The notes: a model not told the origin generated them from the letters alone. A stretch of DNA of 41,795 nucleotides from an uncultured Blautia sp. (GCF_934371575.1 NZ_CAKRNY010000032.1:1-41795), one strand, 5' to 3'. Counted from the stretch's first letter, positions 24,332-33,798 are shown. Numbers and translations: made by a program.

Positions 24332-24979
24332 TATCCGCTGCATCTCATTATCCGTCTCAATCACCGCCTGGGCCGAGCGGAGAAGTTCCTCGCTGATATC
24401 TGCATATCCAGGCAGGTCCTCAATCCCTTTTTTGTAACGGAGCTGGTGCTCCAGTGTGGCCCAGAAGTCCATGCCATTGGTGCGGATCTGGAGCTCCACT
24501 CGCATAGGTGTTTTTCCCTTGGAAAAGAAGACGGGAATCTCCACGATCATATGATAACTACGGTAACCATTTGGTTTGGGATTCTTGATATAATCCTTGA
24601 TTTTAATAACTTTAATATCATCCTGTCCGGCAATCAGATTGGCTACGGTATAAATATCGTCAATGAAAGCACAGACCACCCGGACACCAGCCACGTCATT
24701 TAATTGTTCCTGAATATTTTCCGCTGTAAAATCATATCCCAGCTTCTGCAGCTTCCGGTAAATGCTCTCCGGTTTCTTTATCCTTGTCTTAATAAAAGAA
24801 ATAGGATTTCTCTTATACTCCACGGAAAATTCATCATCCAGAACCTCCAGCTTGGTCTGTACCTCCCGGATGGCACATCTATACATCATCATCAGATCAT
24901 TAAACTTTGCTGCATTTTTGATAAAACGTTGCGGATCTGGCGTATCCAGCCAGGGCGCTTTTTTTTCTCCTTCGTTCAT
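24299..24979 (-). CDS. Small alarmone synthetase (RelA/SpoT-domain GTP pyrophosphokinase)
   Basis: Transfers pyrophosphate from ATP to GDP/GTP to make (p)ppGpp. 226 residues from the ATG at 24979, which has AAAGGA 7 nt upstream; the frame continues eight codons further. The synthetase motifs are visible: RIKKPESIYRKLQKLG, GVRVVCAFIDDIYTV, DYIKNPKPNGYRSYH and VELQIRTNGMDFWATLEH. There is no hydrolase, TGS or ACT domain, so it is a single-domain enzyme of the RelQ/YjbM type. It is divergent from the phosphate operon across about 260 nt. Confidence 0.92.
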   Translation of the reverse strand: MNEGEKKAPWLDTPDPQRFIKNAAKFNDLMMMYRCAIREVQTKLEVLDDEFSVEYKRNPISFIKTRIKKPESIYRKLQKLGYDFTAENIQEQLNDVAGVRVVCAFIDDIYTVANLIAGQDDIKVIKIKDYIKNPKPNGYRSYHMIVEIPVFFSKGKTPMRVELQIRTNGMDFWATLEHQLRYKKGIEDLPGYADISEELLRSAQAVIETDNEMQRIKNKIGMFHDI

Positions 24980-25039
24980 GGCAGATCCTTTCATTTTTAA
25001 CATACAGATTATTCTGTATACAGAATTTTATATAGCCCT

Positions 25040-25068
25040 ATTATATAAGAAAAACGCTGTGGAAGCAA
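25040..25068 (-). promoter_or_regulatory. Promoter of the alarmone synthetase gene
   Basis: On the minus strand: TTGCTT (25068-25063), 17-bp spacer, TATAAT (25045-25040). The -35 is weak and the -10 perfect. Confidence 0.55.
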
Positions 25069-25143
25069 CGGATAATCCCTTAGAACTGTCTGGTGAAAGG
25101 AAAGAAAATATTGTTAAAAAACATATAAAATACCCTTGCTATA

Positions 25144-25183
25144 TTTTACCCCGATTTTACATTTAAAAGCTAGTGTATTTTAC
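25144..25183 (+). promoter_or_regulatory. Candidate Pho box upstream of the phosphate operon
   Basis: TTTTAC occurs at 25144-25149, 25155-25160 and 25178-25183, spaced 11 and 23 bp. This fits the roughly 11-bp phasing of TT(A/T)ACA-like direct repeats bound by Gram-positive PhoP. No phoPR genes are in the window. Confidence 0.5.
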
Positions 25184-25263
25184 ATCACGTGGGTAAGATA
25201 CATACTGTAATCGCGAGAGAGATAAAAACATTAGGACCGCGAAGAAAAGGAGAATTTAAAACT

Positions 25264-26124
25264 ATGAAAAAAGGTTTAGCAGTAGCAATGGCGGCATTAT
25301 TAGGAGTAGCAACAATGGGAACAACAGCAATGGCAGCAGCTTCCGGAGATATTACAATCTGCTCCAGAGAAGACGGATCCGGTACAAGAGGTGCATTCAT
25401 TGAACTGTTTGGAATTGAAGAAAAAGATGCAGATGGAAATAAAGTAGACAATACAACAGAGGCAGCAAAGATCACAAACAGCACATCTGTTATGTTAAGC
25501 ACAGTAGCACAGGATGAGAATGCAATCGGATATGTATCTCTTGGTTCTCTGGATGACAGCGTAACAGCAGTAAAGATTGACGGTGCTGAGGCAACTGCAG
25601 AAAGTATTGAGTCTGGAGATTACAAAGTAGTTCGTCCGTTTAACATTGCAACAAAGGATGATGTAAGTGAAGCTGCACAGGATTTCATTACATACATCAT
25701 GAGTGCAGATGGACAGAAGATCATTGAAGACAATGGATATATCTCAGTAGGCGATAAACCTGCATATGAAGCAGCTGATGTAGAAGGAAAAGTTGTAGTA
25801 GCTGGTTCCTCTTCTGTAACACCTGTTATGGAAAAACTTGCAGAAGGATATAAAGCAGTAAACGACAAAGTAGATATTGAGGTTCAGCAGAGCGATTCCA
25901 CAACAGGTATGACATCTGCAATTGATGGCCTTTGCGATATCGGAATGGCATCCCGTGATTTAAAAGACAGCGAGACTGAGGCTGGTCTTACAGCAACTGT
26001 AATTGCTAAAGATGGTATTGCAGTTATCGTAAATAACGACAGCGGTGTAGAAGAGCTTACAAGTGAGCAGGTAAAGGATATTTACACTGGCAACATCACA
26101 ACATGGGAAGACCTTGCAAAATAA
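25264..26124 (+). CDS. pstS: Phosphate ABC transporter substrate-binding protein, circularly permuted
   Basis: Extracytoplasmic phosphate receptor, 286 residues from the ATG at 25264 (AAGGAGA about 11 nt upstream; the frame is open earlier). The signal peptide ends TTAMAAAS with no lipobox cysteine. The order of the PstS landmarks is reversed. REDGSGTRGAF (35-45) and IGYVSLGS (88-95), normally in the second half, come first. GSSSVTP (181-187), DSTTGMTSAIDG (211-222), DIGMASR (225-231) and DGIAVIVN plus LTSEQVKDIYTG (250-276), normally the first half, come last. All phosphate-site loops are present, so function is probably kept. Confidence 0.9.
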   Translation: MKKGLAVAMAALLGVATMGTTAMAAASGDITICSREDGSGTRGAFIELFGIEEKDADGNKVDNTTEAAKITNSTSVMLSTVAQDENAIGYVSLGSLDDSVTAVKIDGAEATAESIESGDYKVVRPFNIATKDDVSEAAQDFITYIMSADGQKIIEDNGYISVGDKPAYEAADVEGKVVVAGSSSVTPVMEKLAEGYKAVNDKVDIEVQQSDSTTGMTSAIDGLCDIGMASRDLKDSETEAGLTATVIAKDGIAVIVNNDSGVEELTSEQVKDIYTGNITTWEDLAK

Positions 26125-26173
26125 TAAAAACAACGCATAACAAATAACTTTCCGAATAAAAAGGAACGAATTT

Positions 26174-27028
26174 ATGAAATCGATCAATGAAAAGGTAATG
26201 AAAATCGTGTTCCTTGTAGCAGCCTGCACTTCGGTGCTGGCTGTTGCATTAATCTGTATTTTCCTTTTTGCAAACGGAATCCCGGCAATGGCGAAAATCG
26301 GCCTGCCGGACTTCCTGTTTGGAATGAAATGGAAGCCATCCAACGGATTATACGGAATTTTTCCATTTATCCTTGGAAGTATCTATGTAACTGCAGGAGC
26401 AATCGTAGTGGGAGTCCCCACAGCTCTTCTTCTTGCAATCTTCCTTGCATTTTATTGTCCGAAGTCTTTGTATGGACCATTAAAGGCAATGGTAAATCTT
26501 CTTGCAGGAATCCCATCTGTTGTCTATGGATTCTTCGGACTGACAGTATTTGTTCCCCTGCTTCGTCAGCTTACAGGCCATGACGGAAGCACCATGCTGA
26601 CAGCCTCTGTACTGCTTGGAATTATGATCCTTCCAACTGTAGCAGGTGTTGCGGAGCCTGCCTTAAAGAGTGTTCCCACAAGCTATTATGAAGGGGCACT
26701 TGCACTTGGAGCAACCCATGAAAAAAGTGTTTTTTGCACTGTTTTCCCGGCTGCAAAATCAGGTGTCCTGGCAGGTGTGGTTCTTGGAATCGGCCGTGCT
26801 ATCGGAGAAACAATGGCGGTAATTATGGTAGCGGGTAACCAGACCTGGATGCCACAGGGACTGTTTAAAGGGCTTCGTACCATGACTGCAAATATCGTAA
26901 TTGAAATGGGCTATGCAACAGACCTCCACAGAGAAGCGCTGATTGCAACAGGTGTAGTCCTGTTTGTATTTATCCTGATCATCAACCTTTGTGTATCAGC
27001 CCTGAAGAGGAGAGCAGAAGATGAGTAA
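26174..27028 (+). CDS. pstC: Phosphate ABC transporter permease PstC
   Basis: Membrane subunit of the phosphate importer, 284 residues with six hydrophobic segments. Family motifs: GIFPFILGSIYVT, LLAGIPSVVYGFFGL and the coupling loop EGALALGATHEKSVFCTVFPAA. Starts 49 nt after pstS with AAAGGAACG upstream. Its end overlaps pstA by 8 bp. Confidence 0.95.
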   Translation: MKSINEKVMKIVFLVAACTSVLAVALICIFLFANGIPAMAKIGLPDFLFGMKWKPSNGLYGIFPFILGSIYVTAGAIVVGVPTALLLAIFLAFYCPKSLYGPLKAMVNLLAGIPSVVYGFFGLTVFVPLLRQLTGHDGSTMLTASVLLGIMILPTVAGVAEPALKSVPTSYYEGALALGATHEKSVFCTVFPAAKSGVLAGVVLGIGRAIGETMAVIMVAGNQTWMPQGLFKGLRTMTANIVIEMGYATDLHREALIATGVVLFVFILIINLCVSALKRRAEDE

Positions 27029-27878
27029 AAGTAAATTATCTTATTGGAAAAATCATCCCGGTTCTGCCATTTTGAGACTGCTGGTATGGTTTGCAGCACT
27101 TCTTACAGTAGCTGTCATGGCATTTCTGGTGGGCTTTATCCTGATAAAAGGCGTTGGAAATCTGACACCGGATCTGTTCGCACTGGAATACAATTCCGAG
27201 AATGCATCTTTGATGCCGGCGCTGATCAATACTCTGATCATTACATTGTTTACACTTGTGATAGCAGTACCATTTGGTGTTTTTGCCGCAATCTATCTGG
27301 TTGAGTATGCCAAAAAAGGAAGCAGACTGGTAAAGGTAATCCGTATTACAACAGAAACACTTCAGGGAATCCCGTCCATTATATTTGGTCTGTTTGGCCT
27401 TTTGTTTTTCAGTACGGCTCTTCACTGGGGATATTCCCTTCTGTCAGGATCTATGACACTGGTAATTATGATTTTACCATTGATCATCCGCACTACAGAG
27501 GAGGCTCTTCTTGGTGTTCCGGATGCGTACAGGGAAGCATCCTTTGGTCTTGGCGCAGGAAAGCTCCGTACAGTATTCAAGGTTGTACTTCCAAGTGCAA
27601 TTCCCGGAATCCTTTCCGGTGTGGTACTTGCAACCGGACGTATTGTAGGTGAGACAGCAGCACTTATTTACACAGCCGGTGCTGTTGCAAAGGTTCCTGG
27701 AAGTCTGATGGGCTCAGGAAGAACTCTTGCAGTACATATGTATGTACTTTCCAGTGAAGGTCTTTATATGGATCAGGCATACGCAACAGCTGTTATACTG
27801 CTGGTATTTGTACTTGTGCTGAATTGGATTTCAGGAGCATGTGCAAAGAGACTGGGAAAAGCTGCAAACGGTCAATAA
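27021..27878 (+). CDS. pstA: Phosphate ABC transporter permease PstA
   Basis: Second membrane subunit, 285 residues. Motifs: [17 protein letters not shown] and the coupling loop [21 protein letters not shown]. The ribosome site GAGGAGAGCAG lies in the end of pstC. Co-transcribed with pstC and pstB. Confidence 0.95.
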   Translation: MSKSKLSYWKNHPGSAILRLLVWFAALLTVAVMAFLVGFILIKGVGNLTPDLFALEYNSENASLMPALINTLIITLFTLVIAVPFGVFAAIYLVEYAKKGSRLVKVIRITTETLQGIPSIIFGLFGLLFFSTALHWGYSLLSGSMTLVIMILPLIIRTTEEALLGVPDAYREASFGLGAGKLRTVFKVVLPSAIPGILSGVVLATGRIVGETAALIYTAGAVAKVPGSLMGSGRTLAVHMYVLSSEGLYMDQAYATAVILLVFVLVLNWISGACAKRLGKAANGQ

Positions 27879-27900
27879 TCGTGGAACAAAGAGGAGAACT

Positions 27901-28650
27901 ATGGGTAAAATAGATGTAAAAAACATGGATCTGTACTACAGCCAGTTCCATGCATTAAAAAATATTAATCTGGATATTCCGGAAAAGAAAATTACAGCTT
28001 TCATCGGTCCCAGCGGCTGTGGAAAGTCCACTTTACTGAAATCCTTAAACCGTATGAACGATCTGGTGGAGGGATGTAAGATCACTGGAGATATCCGCCT
28101 TGATGGTGAGGATATTTACGGAGATATTGATGTAAACCTACTGCGAAAACGTGTGGGAATGGTTTTTCAGAAACCGAATCCATTTCCAATGAGTATTTAC
28201 GATAATATTGCATATGGTCCCCGCACTCACGGAATCCATTCCAAAGAGAAGTTGGATGAGATTGTGGAACGGGCACTTCGAAACGCTTCTATATGGGATG
28301 AGGTAAAAGACCGTCTGAAAAAAAGCGCACTTGGCATGTCCGGTGGACAGCAGCAGAGACTTTGTATTGCAAGAGCACTTGCTGTAGAGCCAGAGGTACT
28401 TCTTATGGATGAGCCTACCTCAGCACTGGATCCTATTTCCACCTCTCATATTGAGGATCTGGCTCTGGAATTAAAAGACCGGTATACCATCGTGATCGTA
28501 ACTCACAATATGCAGCAGGCAGCACGTATTTCAGATAAAACAGCATTCTTCCTGCTCGGTGAGATCATTGAATATAACGATACCACAGAACTGTTTTCAA
28601 GGCCACAGAATAAGAAAACAGAAGAGTATATTACAGGGAGGTTCGGTTGA
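27901..28650 (+). CDS. pstB: Phosphate ABC transporter ATP-binding protein PstB
   Basis: ATPase subunit, 249 residues from the ATG at 27901 (AGAGGAG 6 nt upstream; the frame is open upstream into pstA). Walker [10 protein letters not shown] (36-44), Q-loop [19 protein letters not shown], signature MSGGQQQR and Walker [14 protein letters not shown]. The ending EEYITGRFG is typical of PstB. Confidence 0.96.
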   Translation: MGKIDVKNMDLYYSQFHALKNINLDIPEKKITAFIGPSGCGKSTLLKSLNRMNDLVEGCKITGDIRLDGEDIYGDIDVNLLRKRVGMVFQKPNPFPMSIYDNIAYGPRTHGIHSKEKLDEIVERALRNASIWDEVKDRLKKSALGMSGGQQQRLCIARALAVEPEVLLMDEPTSALDPISTSHIEDLALELKDRYTIVIVTHNMQQAARISDKTAFFLLGEIIEYNDTTELFSRPQNKKTEEYITGRFG

Positions 28651-28651
28651 T

Positions 28652-29332
28652 ATGAGAGACGTATATACCGCGAAGCTTTCCAGACTTTCAGACGAGATTC
28701 TGGAAATGGGAAATCTGTGCAGTCAGGCGATTATGAAAACCTGCCAGATTCTGGCAAGCGTGGACGTGCGGGAAACAGCAACAAAGGATATTGCAAAAAT
28801 TGAGAAAGAAATTGATGACAAAGAGCATAACATTGAAGCTCTTTGTATGCAGCTCCTTCTGAAGCAGCAGCCAGTAGGCAGTGATCTTCGTAAAATTTCC
28901 GCAGCTCTTAAAATGGTTACAGATATGGAACGTATTGGAGATCAGGCAACGGATATTGCAGAGATCATGAATACAGGAAGTGTTCATGTACCGGTTACAG
29001 CAATTCCTCTTCAGGAAATGGCAGATCATGCCATGCATATGGTAAATGACAGTGTCACTGCTTATGTAGAGGGAAAAAGTGATCTGGCCAAAAAAGTGAT
29101 TGACAGTGATGATGTTCTGGACAATCTTTTTGACAAGGTGAGAAAAGCACTGGATATGAACAGAATGGGATATTCAAGTGATGAAGTTCTGGATCTTCTG
29201 ATGATTTCCAAATATTATGAGAGAATCGGAGATCATGCAACCAATATTGGTGAGTGGGCTGAGTTTGCAGTAGATGGAATCCACAGAAATGGTGACAGCA
29301 TCAGTGATCTGTTTAAGCCGGAATCATTATAA
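28652..29332 (+). CDS. phoU: Phosphate signalling protein PhoU
   Basis: 226 residues from the ATG at 28652, one base after the pstB stop, with AGGGAGG about 9 nt upstream. Two repeated three-helix units carry the PhoU metal-binding motifs, KMVTDMERIGDQATDIAE (about 89-106) and SKYYERIGDHATNIGEWA (about 187-204). It is a cytoplasmic negative modulator linking Pst transport to the phosphate two-component system. Last gene of the operon. Confidence 0.95.
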   Translation: MRDVYTAKLSRLSDEILEMGNLCSQAIMKTCQILASVDVRETATKDIAKIEKEIDDKEHNIEALCMQLLLKQQPVGSDLRKISAALKMVTDMERIGDQATDIAEIMNTGSVHVPVTAIPLQEMADHAMHMVNDSVTAYVEGKSDLAKKVIDSDDVLDNLFDKVRKALDMNRMGYSSDEVLDLLMISKYYERIGDHATNIGEWAEFAVDGIHRNGDSISDLFKPESL

Positions 29333-29336
29333 TAAA

Positions 29337-29380
29337 AAAACTTCTCTGGACGGCTAAAAGCATCGTATCAGAGAAGTTTT
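29337..29380. terminator. Bidirectional terminator between phoU and the symporter gene
   Basis: Arms 29337-29348 and 29369-29380 pair perfectly over 12 bp. A-run and T-run lie on both sides, so it can stop both converging transcripts. The 20-nt loop is long. Confidence 0.85.
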
Positions 29381-29404
29381 CTTTTGTCTTAGTCAGTCAG
29401 TTTT

Positions 29405-30817
29405 CTAAAACTGATAATTCTTATGTCTTTTAAAGAAATCCTTTGTTTCCCTTACAACCACACCGCTTAAAGCAAGCAGGGCAATCAGGTTTGGGAAAGC
29501 CATCAGGGCGTTGAAGATATCTGCGATGTTCCATACAGCAGCAACGGTCATGTACGGTCCGAAGAAAACGCAGATGATATATAACCAGCGGTAGGTTTTT
29601 ACAGCGGTCATGTTGCGGTTGAACAGGTATTCCAGGCAGCGCTCACCGTAATAATCCCATCCAAGGATAGTTGTGAATGCGAAGAATACCAGGCACAGCA
29701 TAAGTGCAAAGGATGCAAACTGTGCAGGGAAAGGAAGTCCCTTCTGGAAGGCTGCAGTGGTAATGGCCACACCTTCAAGTCCTGTATTCCAGGTTTCTGT
29801 AATGACAATTGCAAGACCTGTCATAGTACAGATTACGATCGTATCAATAAAAGTACCGGTCATGGAAACAAGTCCCTGACGAACCGGCTCCTTTGTCTGA
29901 GCGGCAGCAGCTGCGATAGGAGCACTACCAAGACCAGATTCGTTTGAGAAAATACCACGGGCAATACCTTTCTGCATTGCCACAACCATGGTTCCCATAG
30001 CACCGCCTGCAAGGGCACTTCCGTTGAATGCTGTTTTTACGATTGTAGCGATCGCACCAGGAACTGCGGTAATATTTGTAATTACAATGATCAGTGCAAG
30101 TGCAACGTAAAGGACTGCCATAAATGGCACGATAATCTGGGAAACCTTTGCAATACGCTGGATTCCGCCAAGAACTACAAGTCCTACACATAAAGTAAGG
30201 ATCAGACAGGCGATTACAGTTGCCCAGGAATATGTATTTCCAAAAAGGGAAACGGTGTGTACGGTATCCGGATCAAAAAAGTTCTTTACAGCAGAAGCAA
30301 TACCGTTTACCTGTGTAAAGGTACCGATTCCAAAAAGACCAACTCCAGCTCCGAAGAATGCGAAAATTTTCGCAAGCCATCTCCACTGTTTTCCCATACC
30401 ATTCTCAATATAATAAAATGGTCCGCCAAGAACGTGTCCGTCCTTGTCAATGGTACGGTATTTGATCGCAAGAAGTCCTTCTGCATATTTAGTTGCCATA
30501 CCGAAGAAAGCTGCAACGATCATCCAGAATAAGGCTCCCGGTCCGCCTGCTGCAATCGCAGTGGCCACACCTACGATATTACCGGTTCCGATAGTTGCGG
30601 ACAAAGCTGTACAAAGGGCTCCAAAGCTTGTAACCTCGCCTTCGCCGCCTTCTTCATTTCGTACCATGAATTTCAGTGCTTTTCCAAGATGTCTTACCTG
30701 TAAAAAGCCTAACCGAACGGTTAAAAGGAATCCTGTGATCAGGATCAGAATGATTAACGGAAGTCCCCAGACTACTCCGTCAAACCAGGTGATAAAATTG
30801 TTGATTTGTGTAAACAT
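29405..30817 (-). CDS. Sodium:alanine/glycine symporter (AgcS family)
   Basis: Membrane transporter importing alanine or glycine with sodium; 470 residues, usual length, about eleven TM segments. The family motif TALSATIGTGNIVGVATAIAA appears near residue 70, with FFGMATKYAEGLLAIKYR after it and GLGSAPIAAAAAQTKEPVRQG near the middle. I chose the ATG at 30817, which has GGAGG 9 nt upstream; the frame extends into the leader. A glycine riboswitch in the leader points to glycine as a substrate. Confidence 0.92.
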   Translation of the reverse strand: MFTQINNFITWFDGVVWGLPLIILILITGFLLTVRLGFLQVRHLGKALKFMVRNEEGGEGEVTSFGALCTALSATIGTGNIVGVATAIAAGGPGALFWMIVAAFFGMATKYAEGLLAIKYRTIDKDGHVLGGPFYYIENGMGKQWRWLAKIFAFFGAGVGLFGIGTFTQVNGIASAVKNFFDPDTVHTVSLFGNTYSWATVIACLILTLCVGLVVLGGIQRIAKVSQIIVPFMAVLYVALALIIVITNITAVPGAIATIVKTAFNGSALAGGAMGTMVVAMQKGIARGIFSNESGLGSAPIAAAAAQTKEPVRQGLVSMTGTFIDTIVICTMTGLAIVITETWNTGLEGVAITTAAFQKGLPFPAQFASFALMLCLVFFAFTTILGWDYYGERCLEYLFNRNMTAVKTYRWLYIICVFFGPYMTVAAVWNIADIFNALMAFPNLIALLALSGVVVRETKDFFKRHKNYQF

Positions 30818-30827
30818 ATTCTCTTTC

Positions 30828-30975
30828 CTCCATCCTTTTGCCTGAGAGATTGACAGCATTACAAATGCTGCGTACACCTTCGGCGCTCTTCCTTTCATTT
30901 TTTGAAGAGACTCTCCTGAGTTACGAATAACCTGCTGACTGTACGAGCATGGCGGTCATTCGTATCGTGTAGAAA
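30828..30975 (-). ncRNA. Glycine riboswitch controlling the symporter gene
   Basis: On the minus strand the leader contains CAGGAGAGTCTC (near 30920-30909), GCGCCGAAGG (near 30875) and CTCTCAGGCAAAAGGATGG (near 30846-30829). These are the hallmarks of a glycine aptamer. Only one full aptamer is seen. Upstream, ATACGAAT pairs with ATTCGTA as an extra stem (about 30965-30923), matching the 'ghost aptamer' of singlet riboswitches. The aptamer ends at the GGAGG of the symporter gene, so control of translation is possible. No terminator hairpin lies between. Confidence 0.85.
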
Positions 30976-30988
30976 TACACTGTTACAT

Positions 30989-31017
30989 AGAATATCACAG
31001 CAATTGGCATTTTTCAA
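30989..31017 (-). promoter_or_regulatory. Promoter of the riboswitch-symporter transcript
   Basis: On the minus strand: TTGAAA (31017-31012), 17-bp spacer, TATTCT (30994-30989). Start expected near 30982, just upstream of the riboswitch. Confidence 0.55.
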
Positions 31018-31093
31018 TATATTTTATATATTTTATAAAAAAACATTCCAAAAGAGAATATATTTGAGAAAAATCAGAATGTGTCAATATCCC

Positions 31094-31110
31094 CCCATCG
31101 GGCTTATGGG
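31094..31110. promoter_or_regulatory. Small inverted repeat upstream of the second importer operon
   Basis: CCCAT (31094-31098), 7-nt gap, ATGGG (31106-31110), in a C-run/G-run context. No good -35/-10 pair was found in 31019-31173, so this may be a regulator site at an activator-dependent promoter. Low certainty. Confidence 0.3.
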
Positions 31111-31173
31111 TAACCGAATATTCTGTTATCATAAACCACAGGTATTAATTAAGAAAAAGCGAGGGAACGACAA

Positions 31174-32715
31174 ATGAAAAAGAGAACACTCATGATAGCC
31201 GGAACTGTTCTGGCTATGACACTGGCATGTGCCGGAACATCGATGACCGTCTTTGCGGAAGGTGAAACTCTGGTTTATGGAAGCGGCGATTACACCAGAA
31301 TCAATCCGGCTATGGATGAGCATGGCGAGATCAATATTCTGATTTTTAACGGATTAACTGCTCATGACGGAGATAATCAGGTAGTACCGTCACTGGCTGA
31401 GAGCTGGGATTTCGATGACGAAACCAATACCTACACATTCCATATGGTGGAAGATGCAAAGTGGCAGGATGGTGAGCCTGTAACAGCAGAGGACGTTAAG
31501 TTCACAATCGAAGCGATCATGGATCCGGAAAACGGTTCTGAGAATGCACCAAACTATGAAGATGTTGAAGAAATCAATGTAATCGATGATCATACAGTTG
31601 CATTTAAACTGGAAGACAAAAACGTTGCATTTCTTGACTATATGACTATGGCAGTACTTCCGAAGCATCTGCTGGAAGGCGAAGATATGCAGACATCTGA
31701 TTTCTTCCGCCATCCGATTGGAACAGGCCCATATATGATTGAATCCTGGGATGAAGGACAGGCAATCACATTGACAAAGAACGAGAATTATTTTAAGGGC
31801 GAGCCTAACATTGACAAAGTCGTATTTAAAATCGTACCAGATGATAATGCAAAGGCACTGCAGTTAAAATCAGGAGAGCTGAATTTTGCTCTGTTAACAC
31901 CGAAGGATGCGGCTACATTTGCAGATGACGACGCATTTACCTGCTATGATATGAAGACTGCAGATTATCGTGGTATCATGTTTAACTTTGGCAATGAATA
32001 CTGGCAGAAAAACCGTGACCTGATCCCGGCAGTATGTTATGCACTTGATCGTGAAGCAATCATTGATGCAGTAATTCTGGGACAGGGAATGCCTGCCTAT
32101 GGTCCTCTTCAGAGAAATGTCTACAACAACGAAAATGTAGAGCATTACGATTACAACCCGGAAAAAGCAAAAGAAATTCTGGAAGCAGCAGGTTGCGAAA
32201 TGGGGGATGACGGCTTCTACTACCGCGATGGTGAGAAAGTCGGATTTGTGATCAGTGTAAGTGCAGGAGATCAGGTGCGTATTGATATGGCACAGATTGC
32301 AACACAGGAGCTGAAAGAAATCGGTATGGATGTATCTGTAGAAATCCCGGCACAGACAGACTGGGCTGGACAGATGGCATTCCTGATCGGATGGGGAAGT
32401 CCATTTGACGCTGATGACCATACATATAAGGTATTTGGAACAGATAAGGGAGCGAACTACTCCAGCTATTCCAACGAAAAGGTTGACCAGTATCTGACCG
32501 AAGCAAGACAGTCTGCTGATCCTGAGGTTCGTGCAGAGGCTTATGCGAAATTCCAGGAAGCTCTTGCAGAGGATCCTGCTTATGCAATGATCTGCTATAT
32601 TGACGCAAACTATGTGGCTGACAGCAATATTAAGGGAATCGATCCTGATACCGTTATGGGACATCACGGAGTTGGTATTTTCTGGAATGTTGCAGATTGG
32701 ACAATTGAAGAATAA
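31174..32715 (+). CDS. Peptide/nickel-type ABC transporter substrate-binding protein (SBP family 5)
   Basis: 513 residues, usual for the family. The signal ends MTVFA|EG; the MTLACAG stretch contains a cysteine but not a good lipobox. Family landmarks: LVPSLAESW-like VVPSLAESWDFDDETNTYTF, DAKWQDGEPVTAEDVKFT, IGTGPYMIESWDEGQAI and NYFKGEPNIDKVVFKIV. The GWGSPFDADDHTYKVFG stretch recalls NikA/CntA-like proteins for metal chelates, but peptides are equally possible. It heads a five-gene operon with ATPases placed before permeases. Confidence 0.88.
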   Translation: MKKRTLMIAGTVLAMTLACAGTSMTVFAEGETLVYGSGDYTRINPAMDEHGEINILIFNGLTAHDGDNQVVPSLAESWDFDDETNTYTFHMVEDAKWQDGEPVTAEDVKFTIEAIMDPENGSENAPNYEDVEEINVIDDHTVAFKLEDKNVAFLDYMTMAVLPKHLLEGEDMQTSDFFRHPIGTGPYMIESWDEGQAITLTKNENYFKGEPNIDKVVFKIVPDDNAKALQLKSGELNFALLTPKDAATFADDDAFTCYDMKTADYRGIMFNFGNEYWQKNRDLIPAVCYALDREAIIDAVILGQGMPAYGPLQRNVYNNENVEHYDYNPEKAKEILEAAGCEMGDDGFYYRDGEKVGFVISVSAGDQVRIDMAQIATQELKEIGMDVSVEIPAQTDWAGQMAFLIGWGSPFDADDHTYKVFGTDKGANYSSYSNEKVDQYLTEARQSADPEVRAEAYAKFQEALAEDPAYAMICYIDANYVADSNIKGIDPDTVMGHHGVGIFWNVADWTIEE

Positions 32716-32735
32716 GGAAAGATAATGAATGTGGC

Positions 32736-32759
32736 GGGGGCACGGATGTGCCCCCTTTT
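32736..32759 (+). terminator. Short GC-rich hairpin between binding protein and ATPase genes
   Basis: GGGGGCAC (32736-32743) and GTGCCCCC (32748-32755) form an 8-bp perfect stem with a 4-nt loop and four T residues. Probably partial termination, so the binding protein is made in excess of the other subunits. Confidence 0.65.
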
Positions 32760-32784
32760 CACACGATTGGATAAAGGACAGAAA

Positions 32785-33798
32785 ATGGAACATTTATTAG
32801 AGGTAAAGAATCTTTCAGTAAGCATAGACAGCCCAGCCGGTGAAGTACAGGCGGTTCGGGATGTTTCTTTTGCGTTAAAGAAGGGAGAAGTGCTGGCCAT
32901 TGTAGGAGAATCCGGATGCGGAAAAAGTGTGCTTTGTAAAAGTATCATGAAGCTTCTGCCCAAAAGTGTAAGGATAAAAAGCGGAAGTATCTCCATCAAT
33001 GGACAGGATATTACAGGTTATCGGGAAAAAGATATGCAGAAACTCCGTGGAAAAGTGTTTTCCATGATTTTTCAGGATCCAATGACATCTCTGACCCCCA
33101 CTATAAAAATCGGAAAACAGATTGGGGAAGCTGTGAGAATCCACAGAAAAGACTATACGAAAGATCAGGTATACGAAAGAGTACTGGAACTTATGGAGCT
33201 GGTGGGAATTTCCCATCCAAAGGAACGTTATCATCAGTATCCCTGGCAGTTTTCGGGGGGAATGCGTCAGAGATGTGTAATGGCTATTGCACTGGCTGCA
33301 GATCCGGATATTCTGTTTGCAGATGAACCAACCACTGCTCTGGATGTGACCATTCAGGCGCAGATTCTGGATCTTCTCAGGGAAATTCAGATGAAGCTTG
33401 GAACTGCTACCATACTGGTATCCCATGACCTGGGGGTGGTTGCCAGAGTGGCAGACCGGGTGGCAGTAATGTATGCCGGTAAGATCGTGGAAATCGGTAC
33501 AGCGGAAGAAGTATATTATGATCCGAGACATCCATATACCTGGGGGCTTATGAAGTCACTTCCGGCATTTGCAAATGGAAAAGAGCAGCTGTATACCATC
33601 CCCGGTATGCCTCCTACATTGACAGGTCCGCTAAAAGGGGATGCTTTTGCCTGTCGAAATGAATATGCCCTGAATATTGACTATGAGGAAATGCCACCAA
33701 TGTTTCAGATAACAGATACCCATTATGCGGCAACCTGGCTTCTGGATCCGAGAGCACCGAAGATCAAATCACCTATGGAGGAACGAAGCGTTGAATAA
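32785..33798 (+). CDS. Peptide/nickel-type ABC transporter ATP-binding protein (DppD/NikD family)
   Basis: 337 residues from the ATG at 32785 (AAAGGACA upstream). An earlier ATG at 32725 has AAGGAAA, but its extension would run through the hairpin and has no family similarity. Walker A GESGCGKS, Q-loop IFQDPMTSLTPT, signature FSGGMRQRC and Walker B ILFADEPTTALDV. The C-terminus carries only a single FACRNEYA cysteine, unlike the full motif in the first importer. Confidence 0.92.
   Translation: MEHLLEVKNLSVSIDSPAGEVQAVRDVSFALKKGEVLAIVGESGCGKSVLCKSIMKLLPKSVRIKSGSISINGQDITGYREKDMQKLRGKVFSMIFQDPMTSLTPTIKIGKQIGEAVRIHRKDYTKDQVYERVLELMELVGISHPKERYHQYPWQFSGGMRQRCVMAIALAADPDILFADEPTTALDVTIQAQILDLLREIQMKLGTATILVSHDLGVVARVADRVAVMYAGKIVEIGTAEEVYYDPRHPYTWGLMKSLPAFANGKEQLYTIPGMPPTLTGPLKGDAFACRNEYALNIDYEEMPPMFQITDTHYAATWLLDPRAPKIKSPMEERSVE

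Noticed and set aside
32725..32784. Upstream ATG for the second importer's first ATPase
   Set aside because: It has a fair ribosome site, but the added 20 residues are encoded by the GC-rich hairpin and do not resemble the family.
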